Assembly (NCBI GenBank): GCA_964593795.1 | Contig: CAZQJC010000176.1 | Coordinates: forward strand, 47,810 to 111,809 | DNA from: JAHFDS01 sp964593795 | GTDB taxonomy: Bacteria; Myxococcota_A; Polyangia; JAHFDS01 | DNA length: 64,000 bases | Direction of reading: 5' to 3' | Part shown: piece by piece, positions 52,843 through 60,602 of the stretch | Position numbering within the stretch: the first letter of the stretch is position 1 | How the letters are laid out: the number at the start of each line of letters is the position of its first letter | Translations under genes and position numbers: made by a program | The notes under the pieces: model-generated | Told to the model about the DNA's origin: nothing | Database searches by the model: none | The model's input: only the letters and a program-made list of their open reading frames with translations

Positions 52843-53536
52843 ACCTTGGCCCAGCCCTCGGGGGCGACCGGGTTCTCGAGCGCCACCGACTCGCCCGGGC
52901 GCGAGCGCGAGACGCTCTGCAGCGAGCGCGAGAGCCACGCGAACATGTCGCGGAAGCGCAGCCCCTCGAGCCGCAGCGGCGCGCGCGTCCCGAGCTTGCC
53001 GAGCACCTCGAGGTTCGCGCCGTCCACCGCGACCGGGAAGAACGCGAGCTTGCCCGCGCGCTCCGCCGCCTGCACGCGCGCGGACGCCTCCTGCCACGCG
53101 TCGGTTGGCGCCCCGTCGGTGACGAGGAAGATCCACGGGCGGAAGTACGGGATGCCGTTCTGCCGGTAGAGCCCCTTGCGCGCCTCGACGAGCGCGAGCG
53201 CCTGCGCGATGGCGGCCCCATCGGCGTCTCGCCGCTCGCCTCGAGCGCGGGAGGAGCGAGGTCGAGTGGCGTCGCGAAGTCCGCGGCGACGCGCACCGGC
53301 CCGAACGTCACGACCGCGACCTCGACGCGCTTGGCCGCGAGCGCGTCCGCCACGAGCTCGTCCTTGAAGGCCGCGAGGCCCGCCGCGAGCTCCTGGATCG
53401 CATCCCCCTGCATGGACGCCGACGTGTCGAGCAGGAGCACACACGGGCACCGCGGCTCCGGGTTCTCGACGAACTCCGCCGCCGAGAACGGCGACTCGAA
53501 GGGTCTCTGCTCGGTCACGTCGATCAGCTCGGACAT
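52839..53536 (-). pseudogene. TerY-type vWA protein gene with a 1-bp frameshift
   Basis: From the ATG at 53534-53536 the frame reads a vWA domain: VLLLDTSASMQGDAI (MIDAS) and on to EASGETPMG. There the continuation AAIAQALALVEARKG lies in the next frame; one missing G in the run at about 53217-53220 explains it. The rest, with WIFLVTDGAPTDAW and a C-terminal ENPVAPEGWAKV, is intact. The corrected product is 232 residues, the normal size of TerY-like proteins. Unless the indel is an error, the protein is truncated at mid-domain and the triad is disabled. GGAGCGAAGCC precedes the ATG. Confidence 0.75.
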
Positions 53537-53625
53537 GGCTTCGCTCCTCCGCAGGCGCCCGAGATGGGCGCCGCTACCTGAATGGACGCCGCTCCATCGA
53601 GTTCCTGACGAGGCTCGGGCGGGGC

Positions 53626-53964
53626 TCAGTTGAGGTCGGGATCTGGCTGCACCTCGAGCAGCCCCGCGCACGCGAGCGCCTCGCGCACCTCGGGACGGTG
53701 GAGCACCTCGACGAACCGGATCTCGCCACGCACGAGATCGAGCAGGAGCTCCCCCTCCGCGGGATCGAGCAGCAGGGTGCGCTCGGAGCCCGCGGGCATC
53801 AGCCCTGTGTAGAAGCTCGCGCAGTACTCGTCTCCGCAACCGCACGGACGCACGATCTGCAGCCGCGCCACCGTCCGCGCCAGCGCCGCGTGCCCCTGTG
53901 CTCGCAGCAGCCCCTGGAGCTCGAGCACCAGCGCGGGCAACACCTCTGCGATGAGTGGGCGCAC
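53626..53964 (-). CDS. Small hypothetical protein with Cys motif
   Basis: A 112-residue protein. A helical first part (VLPALVLELQGLLRAQGHAALA) is followed by CGCGDEYCASFYTG, three closely spaced Cys that could bind metal, and a strand-rich end (LLLDLVRGEIRFVEVLH). No signal peptide. It lies upstream of the TerY-triad operon on the same strand with a 89-bp gap, and downstream of a hairpin-rich intergenic region. Family unknown. Confidence 0.6.
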   Translation of the reverse strand: MRPLIAEVLPALVLELQGLLRAQGHAALARTVARLQIVRPCGCGDEYCASFYTGLMPAGSERTLLLDPAEGELLLDLVRGEIRFVEVLHRPEVREALACAGLLEVQPDPDLN

Positions 53965-54011
53965 GCCGGCTCAGACGTTCCGGCCGGCCTCATCTGACAC
54001 CGACCGCTCAT

Positions 54012-54035
54012 AGGGTTGGCAGAAATGCCAACCCT
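54012..54035. other. 10-bp perfect hairpin with GAAA loop
   Basis: AGGGTTGGCA and TGCCAACCCT close a GAAA tetraloop on the plus strand (TTTC on the other). It lies between the gene ending at 54155 and the start at 53964. A very stable RNA element: part of a 5' leader for the downstream gene, an attenuator, or a mobile repeat unit. No T-run follows. Confidence 0.5.
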
Positions 54036-54109
54036 GTGGTGTCTCTCCCGCTCCGGGCTTCGCCCTTCGCGGGTCCCTGCGCGGGCTTGGGGCGGCCCTG
54101 CGCCCGCGG

Positions 54110-54157
54110 TGACGGGGTCGATCGAGCTGTTGATCGCTATTTCGATCGACCCCGTCA
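54110..54157 (-). terminator. 16-bp perfect inverted repeat at a gene end
   Basis: TGACGGGGTCGATCGA (54110-54125) and its exact complement (54142-54157) surround a 16-nt centre. The right arm contains the stop codon of the double cyclotransferase gene, so the stem forms at the very end of that mRNA. No T-run; a processing or Rho-linked terminator is likely. Confidence 0.55.
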
Positions 54158-54952
54158 GCGCCGCAGCCGGTGCGCTCTCCAGTCGCCGCCTGAGATCGTG
54201 CGCGACGCGTGCTCGGGGTGCGTGAGCAGATACGCCCACGCCTCCTCGCCGCTCGCCAGTGCGATGCGTACCCGCCGGTACAGCTCGGGGACGCCCTCGA
54301 AGCGGTCGAGCGCTGCCAACCGCTCGACGTCGACCGCAAATCGCTCACCCTTGACGCATTCGCCTTCTGCCTCGACCAGGCCCGGATAGGCGCCCAGGTC
54401 GACGAGCCCGAAGCCCGGTGCGGTCGTCGCGGGCCCGAGTGGCAGCGCGTGCTCGAGCTGACCGGAGTTCGCCTCGCCGGGCAGGAGCGAGCCGTAGACG
54501 AAGACGATCTCCGCCCCCGCAAGTGCCGCGGTCCACAGCGGCGACGGATCGAAGCCGAAGCGTGCGTACGCGCGCTCGATCTGCGCCAGGTACTCGCACG
54601 ACGGCACGGCGCCGCGCTCGGCATCGCGCACGTACACGGCGGCCGCCCGCTCACGCCCCTCGCCGTCCCGCACCGGGCGCACCACGCGCTCGTACACGTC
54701 GGGATGTCCCTCGCGCCGATCCAGCCCGGCGCAATCGTCGAGGGTGAGCCGCCAGAGCACCCCGCGTACCTCCTGGCCGGGCGCCCGAACGACCGTGGCG
54801 ACCGCACCGTTGCGACGGGCCGAGCGCCCCGCGAACCCGAGCGCATGGTCGGGCAAGCGCGCGACGCCCTGGAAGCGCGCCCCGGGGCAGCGCCCGCGCA
54901 GCTGCCCCTCGTCGAGGTTCGAGCCGTAGGCGAAGTAGAGGATCGCGCTCAC
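54155..54952 (-). CDS. Double gamma-glutamylcyclotransferase-like protein
   Basis: A 265-residue protein, GTG start, made of two tandem AIG2/GGCT-like domains. The first opens with LYFAYGSNLDEGQL (residues 5-18) and the second with VFVYGSLLPGEANSG near 148-162, the Y-G-S substrate-loop motif of the family. In the first, E of REGHPDVYERV and in the second E of FEGVPELYRRV are in place of the catalytic Glu. Such enzymes release 5-oxoproline from gamma-glutamyl compounds. Fusion of two domains in one chain is less common than single-domain forms. Motif A stands 20 bp before the start. Confidence 0.85.
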   Translation of the reverse strand: MSAILYFAYGSNLDEGQLRGRCPGARFQGVARLPDHALGFAGRSARRNGAVATVVRAPGQEVRGVLWRLTLDDCAGLDRREGHPDVYERVVRPVRDGEGRERAAAVYVRDAERGAVPSCEYLAQIERAYARFGFDPSPLWTAALAGAEIVFVYGSLLPGEANSGQLEHALPLGPATTAPGFGLVDLGAYPGLVEAEGECVKGERFAVDVERLAALDRFEGVPELYRRVRIALASGEEAWAYLLTHPEHASRTISGGDWRAHRLRR

Positions 54953-54971
54953 GAGGTGAGGATAGCGGTCA

Positions 54972-54983
54972 GGCGGACATGAA
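54972..54983 (-). promoter_or_regulatory. Recurring motif A
   Basis: TTCATGTCCGCC on the minus strand, 20 bp before the GTG at 54952. Confidence 0.45.
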
Positions 54984-55009
54984 CGCCGCTCGCGTCCCTG
55001 GATGTGCCG

Positions 55010-55369
55010 CTACGACGGCCGCCCGTGGAGTCGCAGCGCCGCCCGGAGCGCCTCGTAGTCGGGCGGCAGTGCGCCCACCCACGCAATCCCGCGGGCACGC
55101 GCGCTCTCGAGGACCCAGGGGGCGCGGCCTGACAGCGCGATCACCGGCACCCCGAGCGCGACCAGCCGATCGAGCACGCGCGGGATGCGCTCCTCGAGCG
55201 GTCCCAGGGGCCGCACGTTCTCGAGCACCACGACCGCGAGGTCCGCACCGGGCGCAATGCCGTCAAGCTCGGTGGCCGACGCGATCTCCGCGTCGGGGAG
55301 CGCCTCGCGGACGAGGCCCGCGAGCCACTCCGTGATGTCGGGGTCGTGGTTCGCGATGAGGACGCGCAT
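55010..55369 (-). CDS. Receiver-like (response-regulator-type) protein
   Basis: A 119-residue protein from the ATG at 55367-55369. It begins MRVLIANHDPDITEWL, has a central strand ADLAVVVLENVRPLG where receivers carry the phosphorylated Asp, and continues VPVIALSGRAPW and an AxxxGAxxYL-like helix end. The fold pattern (alternating strands and helices, S in ALSG) matches a receiver domain. The expected acceptor Asp appears to be replaced by Glu-Asn, so it may be a non-phosphorylated, pseudo-receiver. It stands alone and has no output domain. Motif A lies 22 bp before its start. Confidence 0.6.
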   Translation of the reverse strand: MRVLIANHDPDITEWLAGLVREALPDAEIASATELDGIAPGADLAVVVLENVRPLGPLEERIPRVLDRLVALGVPVIALSGRAPWVLESARARGIAWVGALPPDYEALRAALRLHGRPS

Positions 55370-55390
55370 GCTGTGCTGAGCGTACCCGGC

Positions 55391-55403
55391 GGGCGGACAC
55401 GAA
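55391..55403 (-). promoter_or_regulatory. Recurring motif A (variant)
   Basis: TTCGTGTCCGCCC on the minus strand, 22 bp before the ATG at 55369; one substitution in the core. Confidence 0.35.
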
Positions 55404-55456
55404 CCTTCGGGTCCCGCCCGCGGGTTCGTCTCGGTGTAAACAGTCGGCAAGCCCTC

Positions 55457-55924
55457 ATGACCGCCGCGCGCGAACCCTACACCCCTGAAGTCGTGGTGCT
55501 CGTCGGCATCCAGGGCTCGGGGAAGACCACCTTCGCCCAGGCGCACTACGGTGCGACGCACGTGCGGATCAGCCGGGATCTGGTCAAGACGCCGAACCGA
55601 GAGCGCGTGCTTCAGTTCGCGTGCCTCTCGATCGACCAGTCCTTCGTGGCCGACAACTCGCACCCCGAACCGAGATCACGCGCGCCCCTCATCGCCGCCG
55701 CAAAGGCCGCTGGATTTCGGGTCGTGGCCTGCTTCTTCCCGGCCGACGTTCCGAAGGCCCTGCTGCGCAATGCGGGCCGCAGCGGCAAGGCGAGGGTGCC
55801 CGATCAGGCGATCCACGGCACGGCCGCCAAGCTCGCCCCGCCGCGCCGCGACGAGGGCTTCGATGCTGTGTATGTCGTGCACAGCGGCGCTGACGGCTAC
55901 AGCCTGGAGGAGATCGGTGACTGA
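55457..55924 (+). CDS. Polynucleotide-kinase-like P-loop ATPase (AAA_33)
   Basis: A 155-residue protein from the ATG at 55457. The P-loop GIQGSGKTTF is at about 18-27, followed by RISRDLVK, with DNSHPEPRSR and a lid region RSGKARVPDQAIH, the layout of the small kinase family that includes Pnkp kinase domains. Such enzymes phosphorylate 5'-OH ends of RNA or DNA, or small molecules. It overlaps the Thg1-like gene by 8 bp, with GGAGGAG for that gene inside its last codons, so the two are co-translated. RNA end repair is the natural joint role, by inference. Confidence 0.8.
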   Translation: MTAAREPYTPEVVVLVGIQGSGKTTFAQAHYGATHVRISRDLVKTPNRERVLQFACLSIDQSFVADNSHPEPRSRAPLIAAAKAAGFRVVACFFPADVPKALLRNAGRSGKARVPDQAIHGTAAKLAPPRRDEGFDAVYVVHSGADGYSLEEIGD

Positions 55925-56729
55925 CGACTTCGGCGATCGCATGAAGGACTACGAGATGGCCGAGGCCGGCAGGCGCCTGATGCCGGGCTTGCCGGTCTGC
56001 GCCCGCATCGATGGCAAGCGCTTCTCGCGCTTCACCGAGGGGCTCTCGCGGCCATTCGACGAGCGCATGAGCCAGCTGATGGTCTCCACCACGAGATACC
56101 TCGTCGAGGAGAGCGCCGCGCTCGCGGGCTACACGCAGTCCGACGAGATCAGCATGCTCTGGTACGACGACGACCCGAAGGTGCAGCTGTTCCTCGATCG
56201 CCGGATCCAGAAGCTGACCTCGATCCTCTCCTCGATGGCGACCGCGTGGTTCAACGCGCACATCGGGCAGGCGCTGCCCGAGAAGGCCGGGGCCATCGCC
56301 CTGTTCGACTGCCGCGTGTGGGCCTTGCCGAGCCGGGAGGAGGCCGCCAACGTGTTCCTGTGGCGAGAGATCGACGCGACGAAGAACTCCGTCAGCATGG
56401 CGGCGCGGGCCCACTACCCCCACGAGCTACTTCACGGCAAGAGCGCCGCGGAAATGCAGGAGCTGCTGTTCCAGAAGGGCGTGAACTGGAACGACTACCC
56501 CGGGTTCTTCAAGCGCGGGACGTTTGTCCTGCGGCGCGGCGTGACCCGTCGGTTCGCCACGGAGGAGCTCGACGCGTTGCCTCCTCTGCACGCGGCCCGG
56601 ACCAATCCGGATCTCATGGTCACCCGCTACGAGGTGGGGCCCGTCGAGATGCCTCCGTTCGGGCGAGTGGTCAATCGCGTAGGGGTGCTCTTCGCCGGCG
56701 AGGAGCCGCAGGTCCAGGCAGCGATCTAG
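55917..56729 (+). CDS. Thg1-like 3'-5' nucleotidyltransferase
   Basis: A 270-residue protein from a GTG with GGAGGAG just upstream; an ATG at 55941 is possible but less favoured. The Thg1 signatures are clear: RIDGKRFSRFTEGLSRPFDERM near 32-53 with the first catalytic Asp, and GYTQSDEISMLWYDD near 74-88 with the second. Later DCRVWALP and WREIDATKNS also fit. Thg1 adds a G to tRNA-His in eukaryotes, and bacterial Thg1-like proteins repair 5'-truncated tRNAs by 3'-5' addition. Coupling to a 5'-kinase-like protein supports a tRNA or RNA repair unit. No nearby toxin gene explains the need. Confidence 0.9.
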   Translation: MTDDFGDRMKDYEMAEAGRRLMPGLPVCARIDGKRFSRFTEGLSRPFDERMSQLMVSTTRYLVEESAALAGYTQSDEISMLWYDDDPKVQLFLDRRIQKLTSILSSMATAWFNAHIGQALPEKAGAIALFDCRVWALPSREEAANVFLWREIDATKNSVSMAARAHYPHELLHGKSAAEMQELLFQKGVNWNDYPGFFKRGTFVLRRGVTRRFATEELDALPPLHAARTNPDLMVTRYEVGPVEMPPFGRVVNRVGVLFAGEEPQVQAAI

Positions 56730-56732
56730 GGG

Positions 56733-56978
56733 CTACGCCCCTTCGATCCCCACCACCACTTCGACCACCTCGCGGGCCCAGCCGACGGTCTCGGCGCGGA
56801 CCTCCGCGTCGAACCGGCTGAGCGCCTCGGTGCGAGCGCCGGCCTCGTCGTCGGCGACGACGTGGAACGTGCGGCGGTAGACCGGGCCGCCCGTCTGGTC
56901 GCCGTTGCGGGTCGCGTGGTAGGTCGGCTCCCGGTAGAGGATGCGGACGTCGTAGCGCCTGGGCGATCGAGCCGACAT
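56733..56978 (-). CDS. Small hypothetical protein
   Basis: An 81-residue protein (SPRRYDVRILYREPTYH, then a strand YRRTFHVVADDEAGARTEAL and WAREVVEVVVGI). The alternating strands and one helix suggest a small alpha+beta fold. It converges with the Thg1-like gene, stops 3 bp apart. A truncated copy of its first 30 codons occurs at 25768-25884, showing that it has been duplicated. Family unknown. Confidence 0.6.
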   Translation of the reverse strand: MSARSPRRYDVRILYREPTYHATRNGDQTGGPVYRRTFHVVADDEAGARTEALSRFDAEVRAETVGWAREVVEVVVGIEGA

Positions 56979-57017
56979 CGGATCACAACCTGCGCACGGC
57001 CACGCGCGCGCGCAAGG

Positions 57018-58856
57018 TCACCGCCGCGAGAGCGCGAGCAACACCTCGGCCAGCTCTAGGAAGTCCACCGGCCAGTACGTCTTCGGGCGGGGGCGATGGG
57101 CCCCGGCGCTCGCGAGGGGCCGGCAGGAGAGGAGCACTTGTACCCACTGGGCAGGCAGGGCACTGCGACCGTGAATGGCGCCCAGTAGTGCACCCGCAAT
57201 GGCGGCATTGGTGTCGGTGTCGCCGCCGCGCATCACCGTGTCCACGAGGCCCTCCTCGAGCGACGGGGCGTGGAGGGCTTGGTGGAAGGCGTTCTGCAGC
57301 GCGATGAGGACGAAGCCCATGTGCGTCTGGAAGTCGCCGGGCGCACCGTGCTCCGCGGCGTCCAGCGCGGTGAGCACCTCGGGCTCCCCTGCGGCGGCGT
57401 TGCGGGCGGCCGCGAGCGCCTCGCGCGCGCTACCGGTGTCGATCGCCACGCAGATGGCCGCGACGAAGGCGGCCGAGGCGGCCTGACAGACGGGGTTCGG
57501 GTGCGTGAGCGCGCTGTCCTCGCGCGCCCACGCGGCGGCCGCGTCCGGGCGGCCGGCGCCGAGGATGCCGAGCGCACAGGCGCGCATGACGGAGCCATTG
57601 GCCTTGCTCTTGCCGCACGCCTGCGCGACGTGCGCGAGGTAGGCGTCGAGCGGCATTGTGGTCGAGGCGCCGAGCGCCGCGCTGGTCGTGCCGCCGACGT
57701 CGAATGGTCCCGAGCGGAACCACGCCTGGTACGCCGCGCGCGCGGCCGACGCCTCGAAGCCGCCCGCGCTCACGATGGAGCGGGCGAGCGCGAGGGCGAG
57801 CTCCGAGTCGTCCGTCGGCTGCCCCGCCAGCGTGTTCCAGGTGCCGCCGTCGGCGAGCAGCCGCAGGCCATCCGGGTGGAGCCTCCCGATGTCACGCGCG
57901 GACTTGAACTCCACGAGGGCGCCGAGCGCGTCGCCCGCGAGCTGGCCCCCGAGGCATCCCTGCGCGCGATCCAGGCGCGCGGCGCCCGCGACCAGGCGAC
58001 CGGGCGCGGTGCGCACGAGGGGCGACGCCTCTCCCCCACGCAGCGCCTCCTGCCAGGGACGCCCGGCAAGCAACTTCGCCGCCTGCGGGGCGCCTCCGAA
58101 GCACCACCGCACCTGGCTGCCACCGTCGACGTCGTAAGTGACGGGACGACCGCGCTCGTCGAGGAGCACGTCGCCGGCACCCAGCAGCAGCGCATGCCCC
58201 GCCGCATAGTCCCAGCCGCACGGGTGATTGAGCGAGACGCCGCAGACGGCCTCGCCGGCCGCGACCAGCGCGAGCCGGTAGGCGATGCTCGGCAAGGTGC
58301 GGAAGCGCGCCGGGGCGGCGCAGGCCGCATTGGCCTCCGAGCCAGCGTCGGCGCCGTGCGAGACCAGCACGACCTCGCCCGAGGCGAGCGTGCGCCCTCC
58401 GAGCGTGCTCGCGATGGGCACGCCATTGCGCAGCACGGGACCACCCTCGGCCCACGCGAGCAGGTCGCCTGAATTATCTGGATAGGCAAATGCGTGCACC
58501 ACGCCCAGCACGGGAAGGCCGTCCCGCAGGAGCGCGATCGACACGGCGCTCCCGCGCTGCCCCCGCAGGAACTGCCGGGTGCCGTCGTTCGGATCGACCA
58601 CCCACACATGTCCGTCCTTCGCGCGGCCATGCTTGGCCAGCTCCTCGCCGCGGTAGCCGAACGGGGTGCTCGCGAGGAGCCGGTCGCGGATGACGCGCTC
58701 CGCCTCCTCGTCGACCTCCGCGTGATCGGCGGCGCCCCTCGGCCCACCCGGACGGTGCAACTCCGCCCGCAAGAGGGCGCCCGCCTCCTGCGCCGCCTCG
58801 ATGGCCAGCGCCACCTCCCGTGCGTATCGACCCGTCATCTGCTCACTGAGTGTCAT
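57018..58856 (-). CDS. Inositol-monophosphatase / ADP-ribosylglycohydrolase fusion
   Basis: A 612-residue two-domain enzyme from the ATG at 58854-58856. The N-terminal half is an IMPase/CysQ-type phosphatase: GEELAKHG near 70-77, WVVDPNDGTRQFL near 85-97 and CGWDYAAGHALLLG near 225, the three metal-site motifs. The C-terminal half is an ADP-ribosylglycohydrolase: a GxLAGDALG start, TDDSELALALARS and the late GGDTDTNAAIAGALLGA. Members of these families remove phosphate from nucleotide or inositol phosphates and cleave ADP-ribose from proteins or nucleic acids. Fusing both suggests sequential processing of one ADP-ribose- or NAD-derived substrate. A WYL regulator lies 89 bp upstream. Confidence 0.88.
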   Translation of the reverse strand: MTLSEQMTGRYAREVALAIEAAQEAGALLRAELHRPGGPRGAADHAEVDEEAERVIRDRLLASTPFGYRGEELAKHGRAKDGHVWVVDPNDGTRQFLRGQRGSAVSIALLRDGLPVLGVVHAFAYPDNSGDLLAWAEGGPVLRNGVPIASTLGGRTLASGEVVLVSHGADAGSEANAACAAPARFRTLPSIAYRLALVAAGEAVCGVSLNHPCGWDYAAGHALLLGAGDVLLDERGRPVTYDVDGGSQVRWCFGGAPQAAKLLAGRPWQEALRGGEASPLVRTAPGRLVAGAARLDRAQGCLGGQLAGDALGALVEFKSARDIGRLHPDGLRLLADGGTWNTLAGQPTDDSELALALARSIVSAGGFEASAARAAYQAWFRSGPFDVGGTTSAALGASTTMPLDAYLAHVAQACGKSKANGSVMRACALGILGAGRPDAAAAWAREDSALTHPNPVCQAASAAFVAAICVAIDTGSAREALAAARNAAAGEPEVLTALDAAEHGAPGDFQTHMGFVLIALQNAFHQALHAPSLEEGLVDTVMRGGDTDTNAAIAGALLGAIHGRSALPAQWVQVLLSCRPLASAGAHRPRPKTYWPVDFLELAEVLLALSRR

Positions 58857-58875
58857 GTGAACACTATCAGCATGG

Positions 58876-58887
58876 GGCGGACATGAA
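58876..58887 (-). promoter_or_regulatory. Recurring motif A
   Basis: TTCATGTCCGCC on the minus strand, 20 bp before the ATG at 58856 and inside the 89-bp gap after the WYL gene, which suggests a separate promoter. Confidence 0.45.
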
Positions 58888-58945
58888 CTGCGCGCAAGGG
58901 AGGCGGGGACATCGTTGCAGCGAGAGGGACACGGCGGTCGCAGCC

Positions 58946-59944
58946 CTATCGCGCATGTCGCCTCGCCATGCGCAGGGCGCCCGCATGCACCGCCTCGCGC
59001 CAGTCGTTGGGCGCGATGAGCTCTGCGTGGCCCCCGAAGCGCTGCACCCACGCGACCACCTCCCACTTGCTGCAGGTGCGCAGGCGATACGTGACGCCGC
59101 CGTCGGGCGTTCGGGTCTTCTGCTCGTCCGGGTGGAAGACGCGCTCCCACACGAGGTGCGCGACCTCGGGCGAGAAGCGCACCTCGACCTCGCGGGGCTG
59201 TCCGTCGATTGCGGTCCCGAACGCGCGCCGCAGCGCGATCGCGAGGTCCACCCGTGGCGGAGTGAAGCGCGACCCGGTGAGCTCCACGGTGCCGATCCGG
59301 TGCGCGGCGATGAGACCGAGCGTGCGGGTCTTCGCGTACCAGCACCAGACGTACAGGGCCCCGGCGTGCCAGACGAGCTCGAGTGGGTGCACGAGGTGCG
59401 GACCCGTGTCGGCGGGGGCCAGCGTGTGGAGGACGATGCGGCACTCGAGGCGCCGCGCGGTCGCGTCGAGCAGCGTGTCGATGCGCTCGGCGCAAGGGGC
59501 GTAGTCGACGTAGTCGCGCGGGTGCAGCGCGAACACCCGCGCGACCTGCTCGAGCCCACCATTGTGACGCTCCGCGAGGGCCGCGCGCAGCTTGTGGACG
59601 AGCGCGCCGAAGTCCTCGCCGAGGCTGGTCGCCGCCAGACCCGGGGCGACTGCCACGTGCGCGTGCGCGGCGAGGAGCTCGCCGACCCCTAGCTGCACGG
59701 CGGGCACCGTGCTTCTTGCGAGGCGATAGCGGCGCCGCTGCTTGCCGTCCTCTTCGGCGACGATGGGGAAGTGCTGCTCGAGCGTCGCGAGGTCCCGCTC
59801 GAGCGTCGACTTGCTCGCGCCGAGCTGCTCCGACAGCTCCTTGATCGACCAGGCGCGGGCGCCGCCCTCGAGCAGGCGCAGGAGCGCCCACTGCCGCACG
59901 AGTTGCCTCGAGTCCGCGTGGCGCGCTCGGGGGTGCTTCTCCAT
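58946..59944 (-). CDS. WYL-domain transcriptional regulator
   Basis: A 332-residue protein from the ATG at 59942-59944; the much longer open frame upstream is non-coding. An HTH of the DeoR type (WSIKELSEQLGASKSTLERDL) occupies residues 32-52. The WYL domain (about 155-240) shows LELVWHAGALYVWCWYAKT and AAHRIGTVELT, and the C-terminal extension follows. WYL proteins sense nucleic-acid fragments or nucleotides and control defence and DNA-damage genes. The fusion enzyme downstream is the obvious target. Motif A is 18 bp before its start. Confidence 0.88.
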   Translation of the reverse strand: MEKHPRARHADSRQLVRQWALLRLLEGGARAWSIKELSEQLGASKSTLERDLATLEQHFPIVAEEDGKQRRRYRLARSTVPAVQLGVGELLAAHAHVAVAPGLAATSLGEDFGALVHKLRAALAERHNGGLEQVARVFALHPRDYVDYAPCAERIDTLLDATARRLECRIVLHTLAPADTGPHLVHPLELVWHAGALYVWCWYAKTRTLGLIAAHRIGTVELTGSRFTPPRVDLAIALRRAFGTAIDGQPREVEVRFSPEVAHLVWERVFHPDEQKTRTPDGGVTYRLRTCSKWEVVAWVQRFGGHAELIAPNDWREAVHAGALRMARRHAR

Positions 59945-59962
59945 GCCCCCACGATCCCCGGG

Positions 59963-59975
59963 GGACGGACATGAG
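59963..59975 (-). promoter_or_regulatory. Recurring motif A
   Basis: CTCATGTCCGTCC on the minus strand, 18 bp before the ATG at 59944. Confidence 0.4.
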
Positions 59976-60163
59976 TGCGCTCGGGCCCCTTCCGGAGGAG
60001 CGCTGTGGTGGCGACCTGGCCCGGCGTGGACTCGCGCTCCCGCTCGAGCCGCTCGAGCGCGACGACGGCCTGCTCGAGCACGTCGGCGGCCTCGCCGCCT
60101 GGGCCGCAGCCTCGCCCCCGGCTCGTGTCCGTGCCGCCCGTAGATTGGTTCCAGGAGGACGAG

Positions 60164-60463
60164 ATGGCGACGGGGTTCATCGAGCACGAGAAGCTCGGGC
60201 GCGGCAACCAGGTTCGTCGTGACGAAGAGGAGGTGCGTGCGCGAATCGCGGCCGCGCTCCCGGAGTTGTCGGCGCAGCTCCTCGGGTACGCGCTCTCGCT
60301 CGCGAGCGTCGGACCCTGGAGGGCGTGGGACGCAGCCCAGGAGGACGGGGTCTGCTGCGAGTCGCTGCCGGGCGATCTCTGCGCCACGGGTGACCCACGG
60401 GTGACGGCGCTGGCCGCCGCGGCGGGCGCGGTCGAGCATGCGCTCGAGCTGCTCGAGCGATGA
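60164..60463 (+). CDS. Small hypothetical protein
   Basis: A 99-residue protein from the ATG at 60164 with AGGAGGACGAG just upstream; the open frame before it lacks coding character. The product is helical and acidic (RRDEEEVRARIAAALPEL, later AAGAVEHALELLER), without Cys clusters or hydrophobic segments. It stands divergent from the WYL gene and 139 bp before the next plus-strand gene. Family not recognised. Confidence 0.55.
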   Translation: MATGFIEHEKLGRGNQVRRDEEEVRARIAAALPELSAQLLGYALSLASVGPWRAWDAAQEDGVCCESLPGDLCATGDPRVTALAAAAGAVEHALELLER

Positions 60464-60602
60464 GCCACGACGCGGGCGCCCATGCGCGCGGCGTGTCACG
60501 ATGATGCAGTCGATATCCAGAGTGGCGGTGAGGGACCTGGCCCTGCGATCCGCCCGGCAACCTGCCAAGCAAGGTGCCAACGCCAGCCCGGGAGGGACCG
60601 AT

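Noticed and set aside
58857..59972. A 370-codon extension in front of the phosphatase/ADP-ribosylglycohydrolase frame
   Set aside because: It runs through the WYL regulator in another frame and has low-complexity Arg/Pro-rich sequence; the domain begins at the ATG at 58856.
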